The translations under genes and the position numbers were made by a program. 64,000 bases of DNA, taken from contig JANJXV010000037.1 of NCBI GenBank assembly GCA_024803745.1, positions 6,349,501-6,413,500 on the forward strand, written 5' to 3'. Below, in pieces: positions 43,641-56,110 of this stretch (the first letter of the stretch is position 1; each line of letters opens with the position of its first letter). The notes under the pieces are model-generated. The model was not told where the DNA came from. It was given only the letters and a program-made list of their open reading frames with translations, and ran no database searches. The DNA comes from Megascapheus bottae (lineage: Eukaryota > Chordata > Mammalia > Rodentia > Geomyidae).

Positions 43641-46123
43641 ATGTATATCTCTCCCAGCCAAGCTAACAACCATTGAGCCCTGTAACTGCCTGACATGTGT
43701 CCCTCACTCCCCTTGTCTTTCCATCCTGGATGTTTTCTACTGTCTTAATTTAACAATTTCCATTTCAAAAGTTTTATACTTTTATTTTAAAGAGGCAGTG
43801 AGTATTGTCTATGGAATATTAAACAATACAAACATACTGTAATTAGCCGGAAGATAATCATGCTTCAAAAACAGGAGAAATTAGGCCTCTGATACGGCTA
43901 ATTTTCTTTGTCAAGCAAAGGCCTTGACCTGTACACAGGTTTCCAGGGAAGGCTGTGTAGACTTGGCTCAGCTTATCTATTTCATAATATGCTGTCTTAT
44001 CCTTCATCTTACAACCTGGCGTGTTTGTGATCCATTAAACTAAGCTTACTCTCTCGTCTTGGCTCATTTTCTTCTTTACCTATTATCCACTCATTCTTCA
44101 TTTTCTCAGCTCAGAAAAATGGTTTACACGTTTTTGCTTTGATTACTAGGTGTTAAGGGAATTTGTGAACATGTCACTGTTCCCTGACGGAATATTCCTT
44201 CCTTGAGAGTCCTGTCCCTGTCTGCCTGCTCATTTTGTATTCCTCACATTAGTTCCATCCAGTTGTTGCTCAGGAAAAGTTTGCATACCCTATGTCACCC
44301 TTCTCACCTTTACACCCAGCTTTTCTGGCATGATTTCTTTCCTTGACATAATTTCTTTGTCAGACTCAAAACCCAATTCCCTTGCCAATCATCTATGATA
44401 ATACCCTGCCCCCAACACGTAAAAGGGGCATGACAAGTTCTTGTCACTTACAGCCTACCATTACCCTATGCTGAATAATGGACTAAAGGAGATGAATAAC
44501 TTAAGCAGGGTCAGATTGAGGAAATCCTGCATCTTTAGTGAACATAAGATACATAAAACGGTTTCACTCCTTGAGGGAGTTCCCTGCCCTCTCGCTCAGG
44601 GACAAAATTCCTAAAGGTGGAAAGAATGAACATAACTTGAAGAGGGAAATAGTATCCATACAGAAACCAGCTGTCTTCCCTTCTCTAGCAACAAGACACA
44701 TCATGCAACAAATTCTCTTTTGATTATGGGCCAAACCACCCTACAGATGCATTCATAATACCTTGCTCTTGGTCAATAAAAACTTACTGAAAGGTAGTGC
44801 TTCCGAGTCAATCTATTCCATTGTTTTCATCTCTGATCACTTAGATTTTTCCCTTTCTACCTTGTAGATTGACTTTTCTCCTTTAGGATGAGCTCTTTTA
44901 CTGCCACCTGCTGAAGATGTTTTATAGCTCTGTATCTGTGTCAGGACATTCCAGAAGAAAAGAAACCCTAACGTTGACAAGAAAACTCCAAAATTTGGGG
45001 CAGGGAACATTGCATTTAGCTTAAAAACATCCACAACAGCATTTTAGAAACAGCATGTCTATCCTTCTCACCAGACATATAATTTTTCTTTCCAACTTTC
45101 ATAGTTGCTAACTCGACTTTCCATTGTATTTGTGTCTCCAGTGCCTTTATCCCAACTCCCTGGAGAAGACCACTTTCTGGTTTCAGCCTCCTGTATCTAT
45201 TATTTCCTGAGCTGGATTCCAATAATGGAGCAGCAGAGCTTGTGAAGAATATTGCTTATTATTCAAAGAGTACATAAAGGATGGCTTGTCTTGAAGTTTA
45301 GCGATAAGGTAATCCTTGTAAAATGACAATTTGATTTAAGTCACTCACACAGGCAAACATGGTACCTGGAACACTCTGCCAAAACTACACAAAAATTAAA
45401 GGTCTTATGATGGATGAGAGAGTAGGATTCTAATTGGGGTTTTAATAAATGGATTCAGACTTGGAAATATACCTAGATTTATCAACAGAAAATGCCTCTG
45501 TCTAAGTCAAATTACCATGTTATGAAAGAAAACAATGACAAATGCCTTGTAATTGGCTTTTATACAAGTCTGGCATTAAGAAGACAAACAGAATATCATT
45601 GTCTAGAATTGCCTTCAAGACACTGAGTTATAGGCAAGAAATAATAAAGGATGGTTGGCCATCATCTACTGGTCTTAGTCAGAATATGTAGCAATCTAGA
45701 CCTTGAAAAAGTTGTGCCTGGAATATAGTACTTTGAGGACTCTGCCAACCATGTTATATCCTTTTACAGGATGTAAAGGAGGGGGAAATATTTCTTAGAA
45801 CTATAAATAGCACAAGTATAAGCTTTCTGCTGCTACAAGTCCAAGCCTGAGCAAGGAAATCCAGTATCCCATTTCCTCTAGAGTCCGGTACTATTCTGGG
45901 GGTTTTCCAGTCTGTAGATGTGATTGTTCTTATCAACCTTATTTTTTTAAATTAATAAACACTCTCATGTTGAGAATGAGTAACTACATTAAACTATCAG
46001 ACTAGAGGATAAAATACTTCATTTGTGGAATGTTATAAATGTTAAGGGGAAATCAACCTAATCCCCAACATTTGTATCACAACCATTGGACTTATATCTC
46101 ACTGAGGAGTACACTTTAAAATA
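43641..46123. other. anonymous sequence; possible LTR-like segment
   Basis: No gene was seen over about 2.5 kb. The stretch 44390-44810 ends with 'ctcttggtcaataaaaactt', an arrangement reminiscent of a retroviral LTR polyadenylation region, but no partner LTR or duplication was found. Confidence 0.35.
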
Positions 46124-46280
46124 GTGGATCTCAAACTAGACTGTGCAACAGAGTTACCTACAAGAAACCCAGGCATCAATTCATATCAATCTTTTGGCAT
46201 GATATTAGGAATCAGTATTTCTTAAAACTCTAGAATGTCCAATCAGGGTAGTTCCTGCTTCTTAGTCCAGCTCCTGAAGT
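46124..46280 (+). mobile_element. MER5-type DNA transposon relic
   Basis: It starts 'agtggatctcaaactagact', then 'gcaacagagttacctacaag' and 'ggaatcagtatttcttaaaa', in the order found in MER5-type hAT elements. Diverged, without clear termini at the 3' side. Confidence 0.55.
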
Positions 46281-46299
46281 TGCAAAGATGAAGAGTATA

Positions 46300-46552
46300 A
46301 CAATTCGAGACCGGGCCAGTTAAAAAGTTCATGAGAGTCCAATCTCAACAAATAAATCATACACGGTGGTATAAACCTGTGGTCCCATCCATGTGAGAGG
46401 CCTTAGGTCGAAGAATCACAGTGTTTAAAGAAAATCCAAGAGAAAGAATTCGAAACCCTACTGAAAATGGGCTGAAATTAGGCTTGAAATGATAGTAGGG
46501 CTTCTTAGCAAGTACAAGGCTCTTCAAATCCTAGTACAATCCTCTAATTTTT
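46300..46552 (+). mobile_element. B1-dID SINE sequence, diverged
   Basis: A B1-like part ('ggtggtataaacctgtggtc') is followed by an ID-like 3' part ('cttagcaagtacaaggctct'). A stray B1 3' piece may precede it at 46305-46345. Confidence 0.6.
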
Positions 46553-48059
46553 TAAAAAAAATCCAAATGCAGATGATTTAACCAAGCAGATATATAAACA
46601 ATTTATGATCTGGTAATTTCAGAAATATCCTCCACTCCTCAAATTGGCTTATCAAAACCAAACAAGGTTTTGAATGAGCTGGAAACAGTCAGTGAGAGAT
46701 CCCTTGGAATAACTCCTCCTCAGAGAACTCAGAACTTGGAGTACAGAGAGCAATAATATCACATAGCCCTAGTCCCCCATGAAGTACAGGTGCAGGAAAG
46801 TATGAAATGAACCCAGAAAATGATGTCACAATGTCTACTAAATGCACCTGGAGCTAGCCCATTGGTGCTGACAATTAAGTTCTGGCTAGTTGGCCCCATT
46901 TATTCAAACCACCCAGCTCTTCTGAGTTCAGAGTTAATTTCCAACTTCTTTTGCTTCAAATTTTTCACTCCAGATGTGGCCAGATATTATTTCCTAGGAC
47001 CTAAAATTCTTCTGCTACCAAACATACTCAAGGTCACCCTCTAATTGAATAATCTCTAATCCCATTATCAATCTGGCTAAAGTGTTCCAGGAAAAAAGGG
47101 ACAGAGAATGCAAAGTACCTACTACAGGGGAAGCAAGCCCAAGCTTGGAAGATACATGAGCCAGCAGAAGAGCTAGTGTGTTCATAAGCTGTTCCTCAAG
47201 GAGGGAATGGCTAAGGCCGAGGAGAGAGGTGAGCAGCAACGAGGGGGTAAAGTCTTCAAGACCAATGTCTTTCTATTAATCCTATGTACACTTGGAAAAC
47301 AAGGGATGCTTGTATGTTCACGATTTAGTAAGAGGCTGAAGAACGGGTATGTTGTTCACCCACCTTCACAGTTCAGTGCATGGCTAATTCCCATGGTAAC
47401 AGGATAGTGTCCCTGATATCACTGACCATCATATAAACGGTCCTTTCTGGCCACCTACACTGATGGATACTGATGATTTTGTTTCATAGAGAAGGCGGAT
47501 ACTTCTATGAGCAACAAAGTTCAAAGGCAGTGTTGAGAAAAGAAACTGTTTAATATAACTCCGAGTGCACATGGAGTTTTTCCATTGCTTGCGCAAATGT
47601 TTGATGTGGTGGAGAAATGTCTAGCTCTATCGTGCTCTTGGTCCTTTGTTCCCTTATCCAGAATTTTACACATCAGTATGACATCCAATTCCCAAACAAT
47701 GGTTAACCCAATGTCTCTCACCTCCTTATCTAACCACTCAGCAAGTCCTGTCTACTTTATGAAATGGAGACAGATGCACCTGCTTCTTTAAGTTCCAGTG
47801 ACTGAATTTTACTCCAGAGCTTAAGGACAGCCATGTGGACCTGTGCTAGATTCTTTATAGCAGAGGTTATTTGTATTGCTAGACACCTAGCAACACCCCA
47901 AATTTCTACCTTTCTATATGCCTTCAGCCATCCTGCCCCTGTCATAGGACAAAATAAATATACCTTAGGACATTGGCACATGTCGCTTTGGGGAAGAACC
48001 TTGGGATGAAGAATACTCTTGGGAAAGGCACCGATCTTAACTGTAAAGCCAGTGAGTTC
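46553..48059. other. anonymous sequence
   Basis: No gene. A faint L2-like piece at 47660-47760 ('cagcaagtcctgtctacttt') may belong to the L2 downstream. Confidence 0.4.
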
Positions 48060-48840
48060 TCCACGACTGCCTCAAGTTCTGTCCAGTCGGATCACTTCTA
48101 ATCCCTTCCACACAGTCCTTTCTACACACAGCAGCCAGAGTGATATTTCAAAACCATAAACCAGGGCTGGGAGTTTGGCCTAGTGGTACAGTGTTTGCCT
48201 AGCATGCACAAAGACCCGGGTTCAATTCCTTGGTACCACATACATAGAAAAAAGCCAAAAAGTGGTGCTGAGGCTCAAGTGGGAGAGCTCTGGCCTTGTG
48301 AAAGTCCAAGGACAGTGCTCAGGCCCTGAGATCAAGCCCCAGGACTGGCAAAAAAAAACAACTATAAATCAAATTATTCTACATCTTTGCTTACGAGGTG
48401 GCTTCCTGTGTTATGGTAATAGAATTCTAACTTGGCTACAGCCTACGTGATCTTACATAACCAGACACCTCCACTCCTTCCTTACTTTATTGTCATAGAC
48501 TGATTGCTCCCTTCCTGGATCTCCTCAGTCTTAGCAATGCCTCCTTACTCCTGCTTCCCAGGATGTTTGCATTCACTGTTCTCTGCTGAGAATCCTGCTG
48601 GCTCCATCCAGGTGCCAAAATGTCATAGGGAGATGAATGATTCAGTATTTTCTTGCTTATTATCTGACCCTCCACTCAAGTGACTATTAAGTAATATTCT
48701 TGTTGCCCTTTGCCTTATAGCTGCTCACTAAACACTAGACAGAACTACTGAATCTGATTACTCTCCTCTCCGAGCCTCTCCTATGGACGATTACTCTGAT
48801 GGTTGTAATCGATTGTTTGTATTTGCCCATTGGACAAGTA
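48060..48840 (+). mobile_element. LINE-2 3' region, split by IDL-Geo
   Basis: 'acacagcagccagagtgata' before the SINE, then 'gaggtggcttcctgtgttat', 'cctgcttcccaggatgtttg', 'ccatccaggtgccaaaatgt' and 'cactaaacactagacagaac' after it follow the order of the L2 3' end. The IDL-Geo at 48166-48358 splits it. Confidence 0.7.
48166..48358 (+). mobile_element. IDL-Geo SINE inside L2
   Basis: A full-length dimer with an A-rich tail. Degenerate flanking repeat around CATAAACCA / TATAAATCA. Confidence 0.92.
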
Positions 48841-50067
48841 TTTCCCTATATTAAGTATTCTTCTTAACTATATCATTTGATTTTTAATATTATATTTAAG
48901 TAGATATAAAAAGAGGCTTCAATTTAATAGGTCAGTTTGTGAGTAATTAAGCATGATCAATATCACGTATTGTTCTTCATTCTTCCCTATCTCTCCCAAC
49001 CACACCCACCTCCTCAGTTTTCCTCATTTTATTTTCACATAAATACATTGACTCTTGTGACTGCATTCACCCATTCTTTCCCTCTACATTTGTCTATACC
49101 CCTCTCCTTGACTTCAGCCCTATACACAAACACACACACACACACCAGCTTCTTGCTAGAACAAGTAGCTAGATTATTTGTTCAGAGTTCTTTTTGGAAG
49201 TCTCCCATGCATATATTATACTTTCGTTATTTGTGTATATATGCATATGATCTTGTATATGCTTATATATATTTATATATGTCTCTCTAGATAGCTGGAT
49301 AGATAGAGGGAAATAGACAATCAGATAGACAGAAAAGTAGATAGGTGTCATACTTTCTTGAGCCATTCATCCACTGAAGTCCATTCTGGGAAATTTCCAT
49401 CATTTGACTATGGTGAAGTGTGCAGCAAAAAGTATGTTCGCATTCACAGAATCCGCTAATCCACTAAACAAAAGGTGCATTGATTAGTATCTGTTTTACT
49501 TTTTATTATCTTATTGAATAAATTCATTCAGCATGTATTGAGTAGACAAAGAAGCTAGGCGACTCTGCCTTTTGCTGTTGTTCAACCGTTCCCACATTTC
49601 TCACAGGGCTGTGTTACTTAGAGACAGGGTTGCAGCTGATCTGTACCAAGTAATGAAAATAAACAGGACTTGCTGAAAAATTTTCAGTACAGCATGTTGT
49701 ATTTGTCACAGAAATAGAGGAGCATAAACACTTCCACTTGGAGTTCTGTTTGAAATTTAAAAAATGTGAATGTTCTAACTTTCAAGCTGCCTAAGTAGGT
49801 GGGAAAGATGAGTACGGCACACCATTCTGGTTCTCAAATCAACCCACAATCACACAGGAAAATTTAGATGGAAATCAACAAGTCAGAAAGCCCTGGCTTC
49901 TCTTTCACAAACACTAGACCACAGCCTTGATGATTTTCTGCTCAGCAAAGTTAATGGCTCAGGCAGGATTTACATACTAAGGAGCCCAGAGGCTAGCCAG
50001 AAAATTTGTTTCTAGTTTCACTTTCTGAGCTGTATCATTCAGAAAGATGAGATTGTGGATGACATTT
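48841..50067. other. anonymous sequence with short simple repeats
   Basis: A short (CA)n at 49127-49145 and a TAGA-rich stretch at 49289-49345. 49360-49445 may be an old L1 ORF2 scrap on the minus strand. No gene was seen. Confidence 0.4.
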
Positions 50068-50084
50068 AAAAAAATCAGAGAATG

Positions 50085-50280
50085 GGGGTCAGGAGTTTGG
50101 CCTAGTGGTAGAGTGCTTGCCTAGCATGCATAAAGACCTGGGTTCGATTCCTCAGTACCACATACATAGAAAAAAAAAAGCTGGAAGTGGTGCTGAGGCT
50201 CAAGTGGTAGAGCTCTAGCCTTGAGAAAGTCCAAGGACAGTGCTCAGGCCCTGAGCCCAAGCCCAGGACTGGCAAAAAAA
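50085..50280 (+). mobile_element. IDL-Geo SINE with perfect target-site duplication
   Basis: A full-length dimer. AAAAAAATCAGAGAATG occurs at 50068-50084 and at 50276-50292, where it overlaps the A tail. Probably one of the youngest copies here. Confidence 0.94.
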
Positions 50281-50292
50281 AATCAGAGAATG

Positions 50293-51722
50293 TGATAAGT
50301 ATATGAAAGACACTGATTGAAATTCTACCAAGCAATCCACTCTAGGTTTTGATTAAAGTTCCATTTTACATAGAGACAAATGTTTTCCCCATCAGGGCCA
50401 GGGGTAGCTAACCTGATATCCCATTATCCACCTGCCTATCAGTACTCAGAAGGTAAGATCACTGCAATTCTTACTCAACTTTTACCCTTGTTTTAAGGTG
50501 TGTGGGGAGTGTGAGCGAAGGCTTCAGGTACTTTTCCTATGTGTCCTCCTTCCTCCCTTGGTGACTTGTTGTTGACGCAAGTTGGTCATGGATAGGCTTA
50601 CTTACATTCCTGCTCTTTATGGCTGCCACAGCATTCACTCCCAGGCCTAGAACAGGTATGATGCTCACAAAGCTACAGTTCGGGGGTTGTCAGAATAATC
50701 CCAATATCTGCAGTTGTGAAGACAGAGGGCCTCTCCTGATTCCATCATGCTCTCACCTATGCCTCTAGAAAGCAGATTACCCACTGGCCTGCCTGTCTAG
50801 GCTAGGAAGCCAGATACAATACTGAGAACACGCTATTTGTGCGTGCCAGGTTCCAAACTCATACAAAAGAACTCTTCCTATGTTTTAATAACAAAGCAGC
50901 TCCATTAGAAGTCTATCCATATAAGTGGATGCTAGACTAAATCCCCATGCTAACGGCTTGCAGATATAGTCCACTGTAATTATATCTTTGGGCCCAGGGA
51001 AATATTCTCTCTGTGTACATCAAAATTTGCTTGTTTGTAGATTGAACTAGATCTTGAGAACTCTTTAAAGAATTTCTCATCTCCTACTCTCCCCACTAAC
51101 TTTTGTATAATTTTAAGACTATCGGGGCATCGTTCACAATAAACCATTCATCGTTAGGAATTTTTTTAATGCATGTATACTTGGAAGAAGACTTTCCAGT
51201 TATAAGGAAGCAGCCAAGGCAGGCCCATACTTGCTTTGTAGCATGCTTCATCACAGCTGGAGAAAGAGAGGTCCTGAGAAAACAGAATAATGAAGTGGGT
51301 CTTCAATCCCTGAGGCACCCAGGGAAGATGCTTGAGATGCTAAATTAGAACAGAGGGCAGAGCACGTTACACTAAATCCATTTTCCTCTTCCCACATTCC
51401 TTCCACGGGTTTGGGGATGACTTATATCAAACACGAAATTCTCATTCAGAGGGCAACATGAACTAATATCATAAGTGAAGTTATTTCAAGGTTATCTGAT
51501 TTTACTCTAAACTCTCAGCTGTAATGGGTTTCCAACAAGTGACCCTCTAGGATATATTAAGACTTCTGTGTAAGTAGGGGGTTTCTCTTTGATTATAATA
51601 GACTTCAAGCAAAAGCTTGGGCCACATACCTGCATCTATATAAATGCATTAGAGTTTTAAAGTAAAGCTAGTTCCCTAAATAAAAATTAAAGGCAGTTTC
51701 CCTTCTTGAAAACACACAAATA
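50293..51722. other. anonymous sequence
   Basis: No gene or assignable repeat. The 81-codon plus frame at 51103-51348 has no family features. Confidence 0.4.
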
Positions 51723-51950
51723 GCCAGGTACCAGTGGCTCATGCCTATAATCCTAGTTACTCAGGAGGCTGTGATTTGAGGGTTCAAAGCCAGCCCAGGT
51801 ACTAAAGTCCATGAGACTCTCATCTCCAATTAACCATGAGAAAAGTGGAAGTGGCCCCATGGCTCAAAGCTGTAGAGTGCTAGTCTTGAGCTGAAGAGCT
51901 CAGGGACAGCAGTCAAGCCCTGAGCTCAAGCTCCATGATGGAAAAACAAA
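51723..51950 (+). mobile_element. B1-like/Geo SINE
   Basis: A full-length copy ('ggctcatgcctataatccta', linker 'ctccaattaaccatgagaaa', Geo half and AAAACAAAAAA tail). Confidence 0.9.
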
Positions 51951-51967
51951 AAACCCACTAATATTTC

Positions 51968-52168
51968 TAAGCACCAGTGCCACATGCCTGTAATCCTAGC
52001 TACTCAGGAGTCTGAGATCTGAGAATCATAGTTTGAGAAGAGCTCAATGAGACCCTTACCACCAATTAAACTAAGTTAGAATAGAGATATAACTCAAGTG
52101 ATAGAGCACCAGGCTTGAATGGAAAAGCTGAGAGGTAGAGGCCAAACCTTGAATTCAAACCCTGGTAT
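51968..52168 (+). mobile_element. B1-like/Geo SINE, older
   Basis: A second copy in the same orientation 18 bp downstream, more diverged. Its tail runs into a (CA)n. Confidence 0.8.
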
Positions 52169-52170
52169 AC

Positions 52171-52172
52171 AT

Positions 52173-52214
<42 letters not shown>
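52171..52214. repeat. (CA)n microsatellite at a SINE tail
   Basis: About 21 CA units. Confidence 0.95.
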
Positions 52215-52217
<3 letters not shown>

Positions 52218-52329
52218 AAATACCCAAGTATGTGTTTCATTTTTAGCCACCCCTCTCAGGAACAATTCACTTAAATATGGTTTGTTGGAATATCTTGGAA
52301 GCAGAACACACAAACACACATGTGAGCAT

Positions 52330-52330
<1 letters not shown>

Positions 52331-52374
<44 letters not shown>

Positions 52375-52386
52375 CACACACATACA
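52331..52386. repeat. (CA)n microsatellite
   Basis: A second CA run with one CGCA interruption, about 115 bp after the first. Open frames through both are artefacts. Confidence 0.95.
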
Positions 52387-52899
52387 CTCACTTTACAAAG
52401 TAATCATACAGCTTTCTTTCATTCTTCCTTCTTCCTTACCTACAGATCTAGTTACCTGTCAGGTCTTCTTGCTACTTCTTCCAACTATTTTTTAATAATT
52501 TTTATTGTGATTAATAAAAGGGTTACATTATATTCACCAGATAGAAGGTGCATAACTTCACAAACATTGATACCTTTCTCATGACATGGTCCCCATTTCC
52601 CTCCCACCTTCTCCCCACTTATCTTGATTCCCCCCTTCCCTATCCAATTTCAAATAACCAATTAAGCACATATAAAATATATCAGATAACATAGTACATT
52701 AAGGACAACAGTCACTCATTATATGGTTTTTGTTTCCTTATCCTGGAGGTCCTTACATTTAGTGTCGTACTATATGGCCTTATGTCTCTAGATTTTGTTC
52801 TATTGTAAATCTCTGCTAGGAGAGCCCAAGGTTTCTACTGATTATGACAAAGGAGGGAGACTATTGGGCCTATGTTCCTTTGAGTCTGGCTTACTTCAC

Positions 52900-53310
52900 T
52901 TAATATGATTTTTTTTCTAAGTCTTTCCATTTCCTAACAAATGGGGCGATCTCGTTCTTTCTGACAGCAGCATAGAATTTCATTGTGTATAAATACATCT
53001 TGTTGATCCACTCATCAACTGAGGGACATCTGGGTTGGTTCCATACCTTTGCTAAGGTAAATAGTGCTGCAATGAACATCATTGTGCTAGTGGATTTAGT
53101 ATGCCCTTGTTTCTGGACAATTAGGTAAATGCCAAGTAGTGGAATTGCTAGGTCATAGGGGAGCTCTATGTTTAGTCTTTTGAGGAACTGCCATACTGCT
53201 TTCCATAGTGGTTGAAGGAATTTGCACTCCCACCAACAGTGTAGTAGTGATCCCTCCTGGCCACATCCTCTCCAGCATCTATTGTTATTAGATGTCTTGA
53301 TCCTGGCCAT
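52900..53310 (-). pseudogene. L1 ORF2 C-terminal remnant (non-inverted part)
   Basis: A 136-codon open frame encodes the terminal ORF2 region: [20 protein letters not shown], then [11 protein letters not shown] and [20 protein letters not shown], ending near LEKKSY after a frameshift. It is better kept than the copy at 8134-8648. No catalytic domain. Confidence 0.88.
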
Positions 53311-53439
53311 TCAAACTGGAGTGAGGTGGAATCCTAGAGTTGTTTTGATTTGCATTTCTTTTATGACCAGAGATGTTGAGCATTTCCATGTGTCTATAGG
53401 CCATTTTTGTTTCTTCTTCAAAAAAGACTCTCTTAAGGC

Positions 53440-53999
53440 CAATGGAATAGAACTGAGGACCCAGATATTAAACCACAGACCTATGGCCACCTAATCATTG
53501 ACAAGGGAGCCCAAAAAAATAAAATGGAAGAAAGATAGCCTCTTCAACAAGTGGTGCTGGCAGAACTGGTTAAGCACCTAGAGAAAACTAAAGTTGGATC
53601 CTTCTTTGTCACCCTGCACTAGAATTAGCTCCAAATGGATCAAAGACCTCGAGGTAAAAGCTGACACACTGAAAACTTTACAAGAAGGAATAGGAGACAC
53701 CATAGGCTTCCTTTGCACAGGTCGAAACTTTCTCAATAAGGACCAAGAAACACAACAAATCAGAGAAAGGCTGGATAAGTGGGACTACATTAAACTGCAG
53801 AGCTTCTGTATGGCAAAGGACATAGCTAGTAAATTAATTAGAAGCCTACAGAATGGGAGAAGATCTTCACTAACCATACAACAGACAAAGGCCTCATATC
53901 TAAAATATATCAACAGCTCAAAAAATTGAATCACTCCAAAACTAATCTCCAAAGAAACAACCATCCCATTAAAAGATGGGCCAAAGACTTAAAGAGAGT
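53440..53999 (+). pseudogene. L1 ORF2 segment, inverted part
   Basis: The plus-strand frame MDPSLSPCTRISSKWIKDLE...SFCMAKDIASKLI (53594-53929), with out-of-frame neighbours on both sides, is the ORF2 region between the reverse transcriptase and the C-terminus. The frame is lost after ASKLI through a small indel. Confidence 0.88.
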
Positions 54000-54014
54000 C
54001 TTCCAACTATTTTT

Positions 54015-54534
54015 AATGTTTCTCACTTACCAGCTAAGCAGTGGTCACATTAATCACAGTGATAAACTCTGATAAGTCTAATTCCAGCTCTACTTAAAAA
54101 AATCTAGTTCAGGAATCATAACTCCTGGGCAGTATAGTAGTTATTAGACACATTTTATGTAATTTCTACTTAAGTCATTTGGATAAGGATAAAACTTCAG
54201 GTAATTCCTTATCACATTACATTTCAAGTGCTCAGTAGTATATGTTATCAACGAGTACTCTATCAGTAAGACATAGTTCTAGTAACAAGTACTCCATCAA
54301 CTTTTCAGAGAGTAATTGAATTCGTAATCTGGGGCAATTGCCAACAGCACAAAGCTTGTCTCCAGAATGTGTGGGAAACAATCAAATGGGTACAATGGAA
54401 TAGAAAACACCAATTCCTTTCAAGACCACAGGGCAGAATTTTAAACTATTTCATTGGTTACTACGAAATGTCAACTAAAATCACAATCAATTACTACATA
54501 TAACCACTACTATTGCTGTGATAATATATTTTAA
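54015..54534. other. anonymous sequence
   Basis: AT-rich; nothing recognised. Confidence 0.4.
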
Positions 54535-55085
54535 TTGGAATATGTGCTGATAGTGGTGGAAAGAGGAATTAAAAATATGGCCCTATTTTCTAGAAAAGTT
54601 CAGTGTTTTCACAGAAACTTAAACATAGAATTTTCATATTATCCTGTAATTTCATTTCTCAAAGAACCAAAAGCAGATACTAGAATAAGTACACTTATAT
54701 GCACACTGATTGCAGTACTAGCTAAAAGGTGGAATCAGCTAAAATGCCTGTGAAAGCATAAATGCACAGAAGTGTAATGCAATGGAATAGTTTTCTGTCA
54801 TAAAAAGGAATACATGTTATGTAGAATACATGAAAGAAGTAACCCCCAAAGTCACATATGCCATGCATTTACTTATATAAAATATACTTATCAAGACAAA
54901 ATGAAGGCTCGTGCTGGCTTGAGGCTGTGACATGTAAGGCTGATGAGGGGTTTTTATTCTGAAGAGATTGAAGTGGTTTTTTAAATTGATAATGTTGGTG
55001 GTTACTCAAATTAGGAATATATTAAATATCACTGAATTGTTTTTTAAAGTGATTCTGTATTATGCAAATTTCAAATGAGCTATTT
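54535..55085 (+). mobile_element. ancient L1M-type 3' end
   Basis: The order 'gaaacttaaacatagaattt', 'taatttcatttctcaaagaa', 'ctagctaaaaggtggaatca', 'gtcataaaaaggaatacatg' and, in the 3'UTR, 'aatatcactgaattgttttt' fits old mammalian L1 elements. The frame is destroyed. Confidence 0.75.
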
Positions 55086-55380
55086 TTAAAAGCTGGAATA
55101 TTTTGTGATCTATAAAGTCAATTAAATTCATGGGTAAATAATTAAAATCAATTAAATTCTTCAGTAAAAAAATGATTATTTGAACCAAGCATGACTTTAA
55201 TAAAAAAAAAATCTTTCCTTTGTCTAACACTTCGCAATTCTCCAAAGAATTCTTCCAGGTGTGCCTCATCCAATCATATAAAGGGAAACAGAGTCTCAAA
55301 ATGATGATAGAACTGTCCAGATTTGGACAGAGTCCAATCTGCCTGTTGAATCAACTTTCAATTTTCTGTTTTTTAATCTT

Positions 55381-55385
<5 letters not shown>

Positions 55386-55438
<53 letters not shown>

Positions 55439-55439
55439 C
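55386..55439. repeat. (GT)n / (GC)n microsatellite
   Basis: About 22 GT units followed by GCGCGCGC, a sequence prone to Z-DNA. Confidence 0.95.
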
Positions 55440-55452
55440 TTGCACGCATGCC

Positions 55453-55676
55453 CCAGTCCTAGGGCTTGAACTGAGTATGTGGGTATTGTCTCTGAGCTTT
55501 TATTCAAAGCTATCATTCTACTACTTTAGACACAGCACCACCTCCAGCATTTTCTGAGTAGTTTATTGAAGACGAGTCTCACAGACTTTCCTGCTTGGGT
55601 TCATTCAACCTGTAATCCTCAGATCTCAGCTGCTTATGTGGTTAAGATTCCAGCTGTGAGCTACCAGTGCCCAACC
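55453..55676 (-). mobile_element. B1-like/Geo SINE
   Basis: A minus-strand full-length copy. Geo end 'cagtcctagggcttgaactg' at the left, B1 end 'gctaccagtgcccaacct' at the right. The GT run sits at its tail. Confidence 0.85.
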
Positions 55677-55889
55677 TAACAAAATGCTTTAGCAGAGCGA
55701 TTGAACTCAGCAATGAAGACAGTTCATCTAAACCTACATTTCTTTTCTAAACATTGGAGTGAAGGAAAAGAAGTAAATATCCTAGATATGGATAAGTGGA
55801 GTCTGTATTCTGCCCTGACTATTTATTCTCAGCAAAACATGGAAGAAGATATTCAAGGTGCTTTCTTTGTTTCCTCTACCCGACAGGAG

Positions 55890-55998
55890 GCATAATGGCA
55901 CTACTCATAGAATTGTTGTGATAGTTGAAAAGATGACACATGTCCAGAGCATAGCATAGGGCAAATGTCTAATGAATGATATGCAACAAGTATTGTTA
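55890..55998 (+). mobile_element. MIR 3' portion
   Basis: 'catagaattgttgtgatagt', 'cagagcatagcatagggcaa' and 'caacaagtattgttatcag' follow the MIR 3' half. Confidence 0.75.
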
Positions 55999-56007
55999 TC
56001 AGAATTC

Positions 56008-56110
56008 TCTCCAGGATCACATTTGTAACCCTAGCTTCTGAGAAAGCTAAGACCTGAAGATCACTGTTGAAGTCAACCCAAGCAGACAAATAAATACACA
56101 AGATGGAGAT
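56008..56110 (+). mobile_element. B1-like SINE fragment
   Basis: 'gatcacatttgtaaccctag' and 'ctaagacctgaagatcactg' are B1-like. The right half is not recognisable. Confidence 0.5.

Larger units (their letters stand above)
52478..54014 (-). mobile_element. 5'-inverted (twin-primed) LINE-1
   Basis: Target-site duplication CTTCCAACTATTTTT (52478-52492 and 54000-54014) encloses two L1 segments in opposite orientations. 52493 to about 53435 is the 3' part (ORF2 C-terminus and 3'UTR) on the minus strand. About 53437-53999 is the adjoining upstream part of ORF2 on the plus strand, collinear with 570-1040 of the first L1. The two segments meet at nearly the same L1 position (around 'cttaaagagagtc'), the signature of 5' inversion by twin priming. 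No ORF is intact. Confidence 0.93.

Noticed and set aside
52155..52584. TH- and VC-repeat frames on both strands
   Set aside because: Products of the two (CA)n runs.
53222..53494. 90-codon plus-strand frame spanning 53435
   Set aside because: It crosses the inversion breakpoint of the twin-primed L1, so it is antisense L1 joined to sense L1.
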